Under the pieces are notes generated by a model. The model made no database searches. It saw nothing but the letters and a program-made list of their open reading frames with translations, and was not told where the DNA came from. This document shows, piece by piece, positions 12,070 through 22,987 of a stretch of DNA of 64,000 nucleotides (within the stretch, counting starts at the first letter, position 1; each line of letters opens with the position of its first letter). A program made the translations under genes and the position numbers. The stretch covers positions 1 to 64,000 of the forward strand of contig WMKJ01000063.1 in assembly GCA_009733715.1 (NCBI GenBank). Direction: 5' to 3'. This DNA comes from Herpomyces periplanetae (Eukaryota > Ascomycota > Laboulbeniomycetes > Herpomycetales > Herpomycetaceae).

Positions 12070-12610
12070 CCAGCCTGCATTAGCGGTTGACTAGAATATG
12101 CTGGGGATGGGGAGGGGAGCACGCAAGTGTATGCGCATGCTGGGACGTACGAATGCATGTACACGGTATATAACACAGCGTAAGCCGATCGGTCATGCAT
12201 AGCGCAAGACGGTTACCAGCAAAAATATTGGATCACGTTAAAATCATTAACGTTGAATCCAACGAAGAAAGTTATCATGAATCTTGTAAAACTTATGAAT
12301 GCGTATAAGCGTAGTGATCAACCGGCGCGGCAAAATAGCAAAAACAAACGCCGCAAGTACCCCAAAGTGCTTTGAGATATCAAAACGTTAGCATGCGCTC
12401 ATTACTTTGTTCAGATGATATAGACAAAGGGCATGCAAAGTACCTCTGTGAGGGAGAAGAGGTGAAAAATCCTAAAGGAGCAGGCAGTGGGAATCCAGCG
12501 CACTGCAGTGCAGCACTACGCTGGTGTACGTGGTTGGGTATACGGAATCCGTACACGCTAATGAACGGCATACTGTCTGATCATTCGCACAGCCCTGGCT
12601 ATACGCTTCT

Positions 12611-12749
12611 GTGATGATGCCCTCGCTGGCTCAGCCTACCTGGAATCCCCGCCTTTTTGGCGGAGTAGTACCCACATTAAGACGAATTGAATAAAGAAAG
12701 AATGGCCAGCGAGAATTTGCGTTCGACGATTCCGCTGTGCACGAGCTGA
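12611..12749 (+). ncRNA. Possible structured RNA (tentative)
   Basis: A 9-bp stem (CTCGCTGGC 12622-12630 with GCCAGCGAG 12705-12713) encloses a perfect hairpin CCGCC-TTTTT-GGCGG at 12649-12663. A box-C-like GTGATGA at 12611 and a box-D-like CTGA at 12746 lie outside it. No known RNA family is recognised and strand is not established. The stems alone could arise in spacer DNA. Confidence 0.2.
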
Positions 12750-12903
12750 CATATAATTGAGCGATGAACCAGCGTTAACCGATTGTGACGATGGGTCTTG
12801 AAGTATAACATATCTCATGGAGCGCAACTATGTTTCCAAAAGTTGGATGAACAAAGCCCAAGTTAGCAGCATATACAAGAATGTTTAAGACTGCGCAAGA
12901 TAG

Positions 12904-13995
12904 CTAACGTACGAGAAAGAAAGCGTAGGCAGCATACGTGTATAAAAATATAATCCAGCCTACCAAACCGCCTGCCCCACGACCCCGATTAAAGATTCCT
13001 GAGATGACGAGCGTTACGATAACACCGACGAATTTATAGCCCGAGTATGCAAGTAAGTCTAATATTTGAGATTCGCGTGTAACATTGAACAGGTAAAAAG
13101 CTAATTTGAGTCCAAATAATTCGAACATAACCACGAGAAAGGCCGTGCCCGCTGTAGAACCGAGCAATTCAGGATGAAATGCACCACGGATACCGGCAAA
13201 CAGAGCGCAGACTAGTACATAGGTTATTGATGCCATAACTAGCATGATAATTGCCAATCAACGGGCTAAAATGTTAGAAAATTTTGCACCAAAATGATAA
13301 GAAAATAACAAACACAAAACCGTTGATATTAACAAAGACGTACGCGGAATATACATATCGGGGGAATTAATATCCTGACTTGGAGGTAGATAAATTGGTT
13401 CCGAAGGCGAATGAGAAAATCGTTGTTGTCGAGACCATGGACGATGACGCCATGGAAATAAAAGAATAAAAAGTTTATTCAGGACGTATGAATTTGAAAC
13501 GTCAAAGTAAAATTTTAAAGCGTTAACGCTCACATAACGATTAACATTTTGTTCAAGGTATTCTTGTCCGGCATGCCATGCAGTTTTTCCCATATGTATA
13601 CCCATATGAGCGACTGGATCACGCATCAGATCACCGACAAATTCGCCCGGACGTCCACTTGCATGTTGTGTGAATCCATGCTGCTGTGACGGAGGCTGTG
13701 GTGCTTGGGTACTTGCCATACCCGTTGCAGTATACTGACCACCACCATATTGAGGGTGCTGTAATTGGCTGGCCCCGGGTAGATTTGGATGCGGAACTTG
13801 AATGGGGTGAGTTGCTAAATTAGCGTAAGATGATGTAGCTGGTAACGGAGTCGGTGGAGGTGAACGAATATGCGGTAAAGAAGAAACGTGTTGTGGAACG
13901 GGATGATGAAGATGTGGAGGATTAGCAAAATTTTGCGGAGGATAAACAGCAGGACGATTTGATGTAGAGTTAACGGGATATTTATTCCGCTGCAT
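12904..13995 (-). CDS. YIF1: YIF1 family ER-Golgi membrane protein
   Basis: Partner of Yip1 in Rab GTPase-linked ER-to-Golgi vesicle traffic. Coding order on the minus strand: exon 13995-13344, a 105-nt intron with donor GTACGT, exon 13238-12904; 328 aa. The splice joins DINSPDMYIP to LMASITYVLVCALFAGIRG, recreating the conserved YIF1 block around the first membrane helix. Upstream are VNRYVSVNALKFYFDVSNSY and FPWRHRPWSRQ, both characteristic. Downstream are DLLAYSGYKFVGV and further hydrophobic segments. The first ~115 residues are Pro/His/Gln-rich and disordered. It converges on synaptobrevin, with the 1.6-kb gene-free stretch between them. Confidence 0.94.
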
Positions 13996-14548
13996 AATGT
14001 AGCTGAGTATTATTATTGAATAAATAAGTGTGAAAAACGCAAAAAAAGACCTCCCAAGTTTAAACAGCCTGATAAAGCAACGTTTTCTCCGTAAACGTGT
14101 TTAGAATTTATATTTCCACGAGCGTTAAATCCCCCAAAAATTTCCAAATCGGCCCGTCTAACGCGTTTGTATTAGTCATTATGTATTATCTAAGCTAGCT
14201 AAGCGAGATGAGGAGCGCGCGATGGAGCGAATGTTGGAGGAGACATTTAAGTAAAGGTTTTACAAACTTCACGATACTTGCACATGGATTGTATTTGGTT
14301 TAATTAACACGGAGGTATTGCGGATTCGTGAAATTGGAACCGATAGTAATTCTCGGTCAACCGGGAAAAAATTTACAAATCCGATACCTTGGTTGAACGT
14401 TTACGGGAGCTACGTGTGTGCGTTTGTGTGCCTACAACTCAAGTCAACGAGTTAAGTTACGCTTGCATTGATTCGTGATAACATCGTTACTTTTTCGGCA
14501 TCGTAACAACGTTTATTCGGTAGTGTTCAAATTTGAATTTGCGTTAAA
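13996..14548. other. Divergent promoter region YIF1 / uS8
   Basis: Between two divergently transcribed genes. No gene, RNA or repeat is recognised. Confidence 0.5.
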
Positions 14549-15216
14549 ATGGTGAGAACGTCGGTTTTGAGTGATTGCTTGAACGCTATCAATAATGCCG
14601 AAAAAGCCGGAAAGCGTCAAGTATTGATCCGTCCCAGTTCCAAAGTTATTGTTAAATTCCTTACTGTGATGCAAAAGCACGGTACGTTTAGTCGTTTATT
14701 TACATACGTGAATGGGTGCTCGGATTTTTATTGTACAAAGAGAGTATACACTTGTTAATTCATCGAGTTGCATACTTTGTGACATATTCCTATTCTAGGA
14801 TACATTGGCGAATTTGAAGAAGTTGATGATCATCGCAATGGCAAAATTGTTATTCAGTTAAACGGACGGTAATGCCTCTTCTTAGCAATGTTCCCGCACG
14901 TGCGGCTAGAGTTTTCCAGATTTACGTTCACTATTAAACATTGATTGTCGAGCGTGTACTCGTTTAAAATTTCACGTCTATGGCTTATTGTGGTAACTCG
15001 TTTACTAACTTTGCTATTTTTGCTAGGCTTAACAAATGCGGCTGTATTAATCCTCGATTTAATGCTCAACTAAGGGACTTTGAAATATGGATTAATCGCC
15101 TCCTACCGTCGAGACAGTTTGGCTTTATAATGCTCACCACGTCGGCAGGCATCATTGATCACGAAGAGGCCCGTCGAAAACACGTATCCGGTAAAATTTT
15201 GGGATTTTTTTACTAG
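14549..15216 (+). CDS. RPS22: 40S ribosomal protein uS8 (RPS22/S15a)
   Basis: Small-subunit ribosomal protein. Exons 14549-14681, 14799-14868 and 15027-15216 give exactly 130 aa, the usual eukaryotic length. The sequence follows the family without gaps: [65 protein letters not shown] and the C-terminal [18 protein letters not shown]. Donors are GTACGT and GTAATG; the acceptors are CTAG. The second intron splits an Arg codon. Confidence 0.98.
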
Positions 15217-15375
15217 AGTAATCGCCTTCCCCACATTAGCCCACTACTACTCGATTAATATATAGCTGAGCTTTGTCAACCTTTGAGCACATACTTTCTC
15301 GACCATTTTCATGTTAATTAAGAATCTACAAATTTTTTTTTCCTCGTGCACCGCTGGCATTAAATTTTTTAAATA

Positions 15376-16533
15376 ATGGTTTTACAAGTTATCTACATTG
15401 TTCGACACGGCGTAAGTATACCGGTACTGTTTTATCATGTTTGATATTTTGTGCTCGTACTACAGGGAGTTTATGGCTTACAACACCCGCCTGTGCTTGT
15501 ATCTTCTACTCTCCCCTTAAACCGTTCAGTTTCGCCCCAACTGGCACGTAGATCGCGAAAAAGAAGCATACCTTTCCCGGGGATATACCTCGCCCACAGG
15601 TATCGCTACGGATCCTCCTCTCGCTAGTTACGGAGTTGACCAGGCCGAAAAGCTTTGTCTACACCTTCAGGGTGTATCACCACCAATCGACGTAGTTTAT
15701 TCTAGCCCGTACTCTCGCTGTATTCAAACTATTCAACCTTTTGCAACATCTGCTCAGAAACCTGTTCGAATCGAGCACGGAATCAGGTAAAACGTATTTC
15801 CCTTGCTGCCTATTTTGGCACTCGTCTCAACCTTTTCTTTGCCCCTTCCTCAAGGGTAACCGTTCCTTGTTTCGTCTCGTCTTGTCCACTACGGGTCCTG
15901 AGCGTATGAATGTTGTTCCGGTGCTACGTTTGTGGTTTTGAAACACATTTTGTGCACTGAATGGATTAACTTTCCATGCTAACATGCTTTAAAAGTGAAT
16001 ACTTCGAAGTAGAAAACTTCAAGTATCCCCTTCCTGCAGATCTTGCTAAATTACAGCAAAAGTTTCCTCGAAACTTTTTCGACGATCAGTACACATCCCT
16101 TGCATACCCGCTCAGTGAATTTGGGGAAACTCCTCTGCAACTTCATGACCGAGTCGCTCTTGCTCTGCATTGTATTATCGATCAAGTCGATCATGATACC
16201 ATTGTTGATCATTCTCAAACTCCTGCAGTGACTCGTCCTGTTAAGGCTATACTAATTTGTTCACATGCAGCCCCCATAATTGCCGCTGGAAGAGTATTAA
16301 CCGGTGAAACTCCTCAGACGGTTTCCACAAAAGATTTTGACTGCTTTACGTGTGGTCTATCAATGTTCGTTCGTAGAACTAGTCAAGCTGTCCGCTCCCG
16401 ACTTGTTTCAAATTCTCTAGCTGCACCAAAGTTTCCTGATTGGAAACATGGTAAAGGTATTTCAGGTGGATGGGACTGTGTTCTAAACAGTTACTGCGAT
16501 TTTCTACCTAACGGTCCTGAACGCGGTTGGTAG
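15376..16533 (+). CDS. Histidine-phosphatase-fold protein, TFC7/YNL108C-like
   Basis: Exons 15376-15411, 15530-15786 and 15996-16533 give 276 aa. The first exon is only 12 codons and ends right at the catalytic RHG motif (VIYIVRHG). The second exon carries NWHVDREKEAYLS, PPLASYGVDQAEKL and the second-Arg motif SSPYSRCIQT. The third carries EYFEVENFKYPLPADLAKL and the second-His motif CSHAAPIIAAG. This arrangement matches yeast Tfc7, the tau55 subunit of TFIIIC, and its paralogue Ynl108c. Whether this copy serves RNA polymerase III transcription or is a free enzyme cannot be decided. The RHG, SSPYSRC and HAAP motifs are present, so activity is plausible. Confidence 0.85.
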
Positions 16534-17018
16534 GTGTCGTCTTCTTCCATATCCTATCATGCACTAACTAGACCCATACTACTCAATCTAATTCAATATA
16601 GGTCATTTGTCGATGATATTTCTTTCACAGGTTCCATGTTATAAGAGGCTTACCATAGTCAATTTAATCACTATTTCATCCATTAAAACTATACGTCCGA
16701 ATGGGACTCTTGTTTTGTTGATTTCTTTCTCACTTATTACCCTAGCTTAAGGTCTTGGCTCATCATTACCGTCAATTTTTCATTCAACCAATATTATGCT
16801 CCCGAATGACATTTGACTTGAACGTATACGCTCTATCGCTAAAGATGAACTTGTTCAATCCACTTAAGAAAATTCTTTTACAATAAACATTCCCCGTATA
16901 CGTAAATGTAAACGCTTCCACATTTGTAAGTTCAAGTATCTTACTTTAAACAACCTCGAGTACAATTCATCATGAAACGTGCTATTTTCCCTATTAAATC
17001 CTCGGACGACCCATGTAC
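16534..17018. other. Spacer between convergent genes
   Basis: AT-rich sequence between the TFC7-like gene (+) and uL22 (-). No gene recognised. Confidence 0.5.
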
Positions 17019-17850
17019 TTACGCTGCAGCAGGTACTGCGGGAGCAGTCGTTGAAGGTAAAAGAGCACGACCCTTGCGTCTAAATAATCCAATCTGCCGG
17101 GAATTCAATCTTCCTGGAGCTGCAACCAAACTCTTGGTTGCCTTCGGCACCATTTCAGTTTGCTCGCTTAATATTAACTCCACGTGACAAGGATTTGATT
17201 TGTATGGGTTAACCTGTGAACGCAGAAAAAAGGTTGAAAAAGTAAGAAATCAACTCGTTAGCATAAAAATCACTAAATAGATCGCCGCAAAAACCATTTA
17301 GGTACATACACGACCGTGGGCACGATATGTTCGACGACGATGTTTCGGAGCATGGTTAACTTGAATATGCTTAACGACCAATTCTGTCAAGTCTAGTCCC
17401 TTTGCATCAGCATTCGACTCTGCATTGTGCAATAAATCCAAGAGAAACTTGGACGATTTCTTCGGCCAGCGGGCTTTAGTAACACCAAATTGTTTCCCTG
17501 TTCACAATAATTATTGGTTAACATAAATTTTACCAAGTTAAACTCATGAAAAGCTCCCCTTTAAAACGAACCCTGAGCGCATCGTCCCGTACTACCAGCG
17601 AAACGTCTCATTGGTACACACTCCTTTTGCTCGATAACGTTCTCCAAGTATGCAATGGCACGATTCAATTTCATCCCGCTGATAGCCTGGGCAGTTTCTC
17701 GTGTATTCTTAAAAGAAACACGAAGATGTGAACCGCGTGCGCGCGCAGAGTTCTCAGGAAGTATAGATGTGTTTGCGTATCGAACCTAATTGTAAATGTT
17801 CAGAAAAATTCTCCCAGTACATATTCTTGCCCTTCACTGTTTCATACCAT
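17019..17850 (-). CDS. RPL17: 60S ribosomal protein uL22 (RPL17)
   Basis: Large-subunit ribosomal protein lining the exit tunnel. It has no long open frame and must be assembled from four exons, in coding order 17850-17848, 17785-17572, 17497-17310 and 17213-17019; total 199 aa. Exon 2 encodes [18 protein letters not shown] and then [16 protein letters not shown]. Exon 3 opens [17 protein letters not shown] and ends [17 protein letters not shown]. Exon 4 begins [17 protein letters not shown]. Introns are 62, 74 and 96 nt. Frame and length agree throughout. The first exon is just the ATG followed by GTATGA; this is the least certain part, and an upstream 5'UTR intron is possible. The C-terminal tail is longer in Ala/Thr than in yeast. 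Confidence 0.93.
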
Positions 17851-18432
17851 TGTATAATTGATAGAGCGCGCGTTACTCAAATTACCGGATTCGATACTGC
17901 GTGCTCAATCTAAAAGAACCAAAAAATAAACAATCACACTATCCTTTGTTAACCCCAAGTAAACAGTCAGAGATGCCAATAGTCTTGATAACTATAATCT
18001 TAAATCCTATGTCAAACTGTTAATATCAATAATGCTCAAACTTAAGATCAGCCCATCTCCCCTCGCCAATTCCCCCGAGAGACTTATTTGCCAGATTAAA
18101 TTCCAAGACCTTGCCAAACTAGTGTAAAAAACACTTGAAATAATCTATTTATTGTACTTACCGAAACCCTCCGCACGGTTATTTGGTCAAATAGAATAGT
18201 TTTACTTTGTCATTTCACGATACTCCAGATAAAATTCAAATGTGTGCCGGTTACATAATCCATCGCTTATGACTCAGCGAAATCCAGACTAAGAAGGTGT
18301 GTCGGGACGGATCAATAATTATCAGGGTGAATGAAAAACGGACAATTTTCGGTCATTTTGGGAGAAATTCTTGAATTTAAAGGTGAATTAATCAATTAAT
18401 GGATAATTATGATGTTCAAATACCACAGTATA
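17851..18432. other. Spacer uL22 / SPF1
   Basis: It holds the uL22 promoter and the end of SPF1, both on the minus strand. A GTAAGT donor-like site on the minus strand near 18163 may belong to a 5'UTR intron of uL22. Nothing else recognised. Confidence 0.45.
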
Positions 18433-21400
18433 TCAAGAAAATGATTCTTGGGTTAATTGATCAGGCCTCCGTAAAGCGATATCCTTCGCCCGGTAATCAC
18501 TGAATAACACACGGAACGTTCTCTCCACCACATAGCAAAGGGAATAATCCAATAACATTATCCCGCACAAAGTTATCTTAAACTTTCCCGAAAAGGGTAC
18601 TAACCGCAAAGCTGAATTTAACTCTGGAATAAATTCCGTAGCACAGGCTACTGCTATACCACCAACACCAATTAAGCCCCAATACATTCCACGATTTTCT
18701 CGAATCGATTCTCGGAATGGCGGTCCTTGATAATTAACTGCAAATGTCGATACTTGCTGAATTAATTGCAAAAGGTAAACTGAACTATTCAATAAAGAAG
18801 GTTCAAATTCCTTTTCTAAATCGATAGCCGCACTCTGTTCTCCATTTGATTTTAACGTTAAATTGTCACTGCTCATTTCGTTATCTGTTATCATTCGAAC
18901 GCATTCCGTCAACCAAACCAGTGCTCCAACATGTATGGCGAATTGCACTAAAACCGATCCAATAATATATAAATTGAATATATTATTTAATGGACGAGCT
19001 TTGGACAGTTTATTTACCGGCTTTGCACGGGAAATGGATAAAAAGCATAAACTCATTAACATCCCACTAATCGTAACCTGCCCATCACCAAATTTGATAC
19101 CACTCAAGTATAATACACTTAAACTGTATGCGTTAATTAGGCAGTTCAGCGCAAGTATTTTATACATTTGCATAGTGGCTACTAAGGTGCAACGTCCCTG
19201 TCGAACAATGTTTGTTATAGCTACTACATTCGACAGTTTGCTTGTGAACGGAGCGGCACAAGACGCATCCCCAAGTTTAATATTTGGCGGCTCATTTTCA
19301 TCAATTTCTTGTTCCAACAGCTTTTTTTGAAAATCTCCAATCATACTTGCTAATGATGGTTGACCTTTACTATTGACTTCCTCCTTTGCCTTAACTTGAG
19401 TACCGTTTTCGGCCACTTCGGTTCCCGGCGCTGTTACAATCTTTTCTCTTGTGTTCCCTTCACTATCGCTTTTAACGGTAGATGAAACACTTCCCGAATC
19501 ACACAACAAGCGTTCACTTCTAACCTTCTTCTTCAAGTCTTCTCTTTCGATGGCCTTATCGCGATTTGGATTGTCCGGTCCCGGCGGATACAAATGTGCA
19601 ATTTGTATAGGAACGGGGGGAATGGGTTGGTTAAATCTTTTCATGATTTGACACTGCTTCGCATATACTTCTTTTAGTTTACTAATTCGAAGATGTTCCG
19701 ATATCTTCTCTAAATCCTCCTTGCTTCCATTCAAAAGAGCAACCCCGATATGTGCTTGTTTAAGCGCTCCAACGTCATTGGTTCCATCTCCACACATCAA
19801 TGTTGTATATCCAAGATTCTTGAGGCCTACGAGAATCTCTTCCTTTTGTGTTGGTGATACTCTTGCATAGACCCAAGTATATCGGTATATCTGGTTTAGA
19901 ACTTCTTTCTTGGTGAATCTCTTTAGGGCGTTGCCAGTTATACACAAATCATAGTTGTCATAAATTTTTCCATCAATCAATTTTTCGGGGTCACAATGAA
20001 TCTTTACCGACTTATCAATTGATTGCCAATATGCCTCTTCTTTTTTTTCCTTTATGTCTTCATTATCATCATCCCGTGCATCCAGAATCAAACATTCTCT
20101 ATCAACTATTCCAACTTTCCGCGCTACATGCACTGCTGTTAGTGGATTATCTCCCGTAATCATTACGCAGCGGTGACTGCTCTCACTCAGCATCTGAACT
20201 GCTTCTCGGGCGTCGTCCTTAAGGGGAGTTTGTAGTATAAGAAATCCGCCAAAATTCAATTGACTTTCAACTTCATTCCGATTTAATTTATTGATTGCAT
20301 TTTGCCCAAGCTCACCATCTTCTACCAAATACCTATATCCCAATGCCAATACTCTGCCTCCATTTCGAGTAAAATGAGTGTAAGTTTCCTCGTACTTGCT
20401 AGGCACTTTGATCAACATTTCCTTGACTGTTTCTGGCGCACCTTTAACTGCAACGAACGTCGACTTTGTCTTCTTTCCACTATGACGGTTAGTTCTGATA
20501 ACTGTTGAAACGGTACTCTGTCGCTTAAGGGCTGACGAAAATTGAAATCGTCGTCTTATCTGAGCTGCATCGGCATGATACTCATAACCAGGCTTATAAA
20601 TCGCCGTATTCACTTTGCTAGACACTAAATCCTTCTTGTCCAATTGCCAACCCAGAGAGTTGAGAGTTACTTTTTCCAAAGGTTCACCAACAATTTCTCC
20701 GTCATTCAACTTCATTAGGGCGTGAGCTGTGGCTAATGTTAATATAGTCTCAGGACCCGCTTCGTAAGCCGGTACCAGTTGTGTATGATCTTTGCCAGAG
20801 ATATTTGCCTTATCCTCATTGCTGTTGTTGAGGCTCAGCCCTGCGATTCCTTCGACAAGTAAGTTTTCCCCCGTAAGCGTTCCTGTTTTATCAAAACAGG
20901 CTACGTCAATCCGGCCAGCAAATGGAATTCGAAACGGTTCAGTGCAGAATATTGCAAATTTACTCAAGGCAGCTAAACTCGTATTTACAGCTAAGCTCAA
21001 CTCCATTGGTAGTTCTGGTGGAACTACACTAGTGATAATTAAGACACAATCAAGCAGAAGTTTTGACCTTTTGCGATCTTTTGCAACTCCCTCCTTCCAC
21101 ACGTACCATGAAGCTGCCAGTGCAAACATGAGTAGGAAAAGTATGAAAAGAAGTGCTTCAAGCGTATTAGCGGAAACTCTTTCGGTGGAAAAGATCATTG
21201 TACGGACTAAGCATCCTTGGCCCGTTTCGAAGCCGGTCTTTAGAACCACTGCCATAACTCCTCCATCGGGGGGTGAAGGAACACCTGAAGCAATGGGGTT
21301 GGCACTTTCATCTTCATTTGTTCGATCGTGAGAAACTTGCAAAACTTTGGTTCCACCGAAAAGAAGAGAGTTTTTGTCAAGACCTTTAACAGCAATAGGC

Positions 21401-22386
21401 TCATCGTTTGGTCTAAGTTGAATTGAATCTTTCAACACGGGTGTAGCCTCTCCAGAAAGCATAGCCTCATTGACAACAGCAGTACCCTCGATTAAAATGA
21501 GATCACAGGGTACGCCACTATCCTCCATGGAACGATTGATTGAAGCAAGATCACCTGGCAATAAGTCATCTGTTTTAAGTTCACCCCATTTGTTGTTACG
21601 AAACACGTTAATAGTGTAAGGCTTAATATTCATTCCCCTGAATTCCTCTAATGTTCTTTGTCTTTGCCATACAACTGTACTCTCGAATGCTACAAGCATA
21701 ACCAATGTGAATAGAGAATAGTACCAGTAATCGTCCAGCATCCACAGGCCAACACAAAAAACTTGGAAAACGAAAAATGGAGCGACGGCATGCTCCTTGA
21801 ATAATTCGATAAAGGTAGGGACAGGAATGTCGAATGAATTTCTACCGTACAAATCTCGAAGCTTTTTAATTTGAGTTTCGGAGTTTAGGCCTCTTGACAA
21901 TTTAAAAGTTTTAATACTTGGACTTGGTGAGTCATCGATTAAAAAATGAAGGGGAGCAAAGCATTTTTTGGTTTCATTGTAAATAAATTTGCGTTTTTGA
22001 AAGTTGAACCAATAACTTGTAGACCTATCAACAGTTCGATTTTGAATGGGGCATATTTCTGCAACACCTGCATTGGCCACGGGAACTATCTTGATCAATT
22101 CAGCTGAAGAAACATTTGGCGCCTTCACACAAGTAAACCAAGCTTGAAAATCAACGTTCCATTTAGTCGTAAGCCATAAAAGCGTTTGGATTGTTGTAAA
22201 AGTACCGATCCAAACGAAGGTCCATTCAGATGATTCAATATATTTATCGTAAAATTCTTCGTTTAAATAAAGAGAAAAGAAAACGGGCCAAAGAATCAAA
22301 AATGGCCAGATATACGCGTGTAAACCAATCGGCAATTTACGCAACAGTTTAGTTTTACCAATTTGTGGAGAGTCCACTAGCACCAT
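18433..22386 (-). CDS. SPF1: P5A-type ATPase (SPF1/ATP13A1)
   Basis: ER membrane P5A pump; known homologues remove misinserted helices from the ER membrane. One intronless frame, 1317 aa. The phosphorylation motif CFDKTGTLTGEN and the hinge motif GDGTNDVGALK are intact. The P5A membrane-helix-4 signature PPELPMELSLAVN separates it from P5B and other P-type pumps. N-terminal membrane segments (HAYIWPFLILWPVFFSLYL) precede the A-domain loop, which has LLPGDLASI and LSGEATPVLK. The C-terminal end has further helices. Length is in the usual range (about 1200-1320). There is a long charged stretch before the last membrane block. It is transcribed divergently from GlnRS. Confidence 0.97.
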   Translation of the reverse strand: MVLVDSPQIGKTKLLRKLPIGLHAYIWPFLILWPVFFSLYLNEEFYDKYIESSEWTFVWIGTFTTIQTLLWLTTKWNVDFQAWFTCVKAPNVSSAELIKIVPVANAGVAEICPIQNRTVDRSTSYWFNFQKRKFIYNETKKCFAPLHFLIDDSPSPSIKTFKLSRGLNSETQIKKLRDLYGRNSFDIPVPTFIELFKEHAVAPFFVFQVFCVGLWMLDDYWYYSLFTLVMLVAFESTVVWQRQRTLEEFRGMNIKPYTINVFRNNKWGELKTDDLLPGDLASINRSMEDSGVPCDLILIEGTAVVNEAMLSGEATPVLKDSIQLRPNDEPIAVKGLDKNSLLFGGTKVLQVSHDRTNEDESANPIASGVPSPPDGGVMAVVLKTGFETGQGCLVRTMIFSTERVSANTLEALLFILFLLMFALAASWYVWKEGVAKDRKRSKLLLDCVLIITSVVPPELPMELSLAVNTSLAALSKFAIFCTEPFRIPFAGRIDVACFDKTGTLTGENLLVEGIAGLSLNNSNEDKANISGKDHTQLVPAYEAGPETILTLATAHALMKLNDGEIVGEPLEKVTLNSLGWQLDKKDLVSSKVNTAIYKPGYEYHADAAQIRRRFQFSSALKRQSTVSTVIRTNRHSGKKTKSTFVAVKGAPETVKEMLIKVPSKYEETYTHFTRNGGRVLALGYRYLVEDGELGQNAINKLNRNEVESQLNFGGFLILQTPLKDDAREAVQMLSESSHRCVMITGDNPLTAVHVARKVGIVDRECLILDARDDDNEDIKEKKEEAYWQSIDKSVKIHCDPEKLIDGKIYDNYDLCITGNALKRFTKKEVLNQIYRYTWVYARVSPTQKEEILVGLKNLGYTTLMCGDGTNDVGALKQAHIGVALLNGSKEDLEKISEHLRISKLKEVYAKQCQIMKRFNQPIPPVPIQIAHLYPPGPDNPNRDKAIEREDLKKKVRSERLLCDSGSVSSTVKSDSEGNTREKIVTAPGTEVAENGTQVKAKEEVNSKGQPSLASMIGDFQKKLLEQEIDENEPPNIKLGDASCAAPFTSKLSNVVAITNIVRQGRCTLVATMQMYKILALNCLINAYSLSVLYLSGIKFGDGQVTISGMLMSLCFLSISRAKPVNKLSKARPLNNIFNLYIIGSVLVQFAIHVGALVWLTECVRMITDNEMSSDNLTLKSNGEQSAAIDLEKEFEPSLLNSSVYLLQLIQQVSTFAVNYQGPPFRESIRENRGMYWGLIGVGGIAVACATEFIPELNSALRLVPFSGKFKITLCGIMLLDYSLCYVVERTFRVLFSDYRAKDIALRRPDQLTQESFS

Positions 22387-22987
22387 TGTAATCGATTCAA
22401 TTCGAAAGTTTTCAAGAACCGTGAGCTCTAAGAGTGTGCGTATGCATGCAAAGCTTGTAATTAACCACGGTGAAATCTTGAGAATAATTCAATATTTTAT
22501 TATAAACCCGAAATTAAAGGTACAGATTAACGAAAATATCTTCATATAACTATAACATTCAATCAAACACACCGAATTATTATCCTTGGTTAACTTCGCG
22601 TGTAACAAAACGCGATATCCCACGATGGTGTTCAAGGAACAATTTCACTCGTTCACTTCATAATCCCGAATCCTTGGTCTCGTGACATGCAATCCTCGCA
22701 GACACCAGTTTAACCGGAGTACGGCCGATGGGCTCTTGGCGGACTTTGGCGAAGTGGTGATGGAAAAGTTTTCCAAGGTTGACGGGAAAGAATGTGTGGA
22801 AATGGGTTGTAGTTGATATGGTGATGAAAATTTTTGTCATTGCATTGAATAATCTGGTAGACTAGTTTAAAATTTATTACTTTGGAATTATTTTATTTAA
22901 GAACATTCGGGGAAGTAAGACAACTTTAAACTCAATAGTGTACAACTAGCCTGTGGGATCATCAATTGATCGGAATAATTATACAAA
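22387..22987. other. Divergent promoter region SPF1 / GlnRS
   Basis: About 600 bp between two divergent gene starts. No motif or gene recognised. Confidence 0.5.

Larger units (their letters stand above)
11260..12903. other. Gene-free stretch rich in inverted repeats
   Basis: No protein gene recognised in 1.6 kb between the convergent synaptobrevin and YIF1 genes. The stretch 11.97-12.11 kb carries a run of palindromes, and 12.61-12.75 kb can fold into nested stems. An unrecognised structured RNA is possible. Confidence 0.5.

Noticed and set aside
12372-12614. 80-residue open frame near the structured stretch
   Set aside because: No motif, no homology and no supporting promoter; the region looks non-coding.
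16972-17187. Plus-strand 71-residue open frame
   Set aside because: It lies antisense over the last exon of uL22, which explains the conserved sequence on the other strand.
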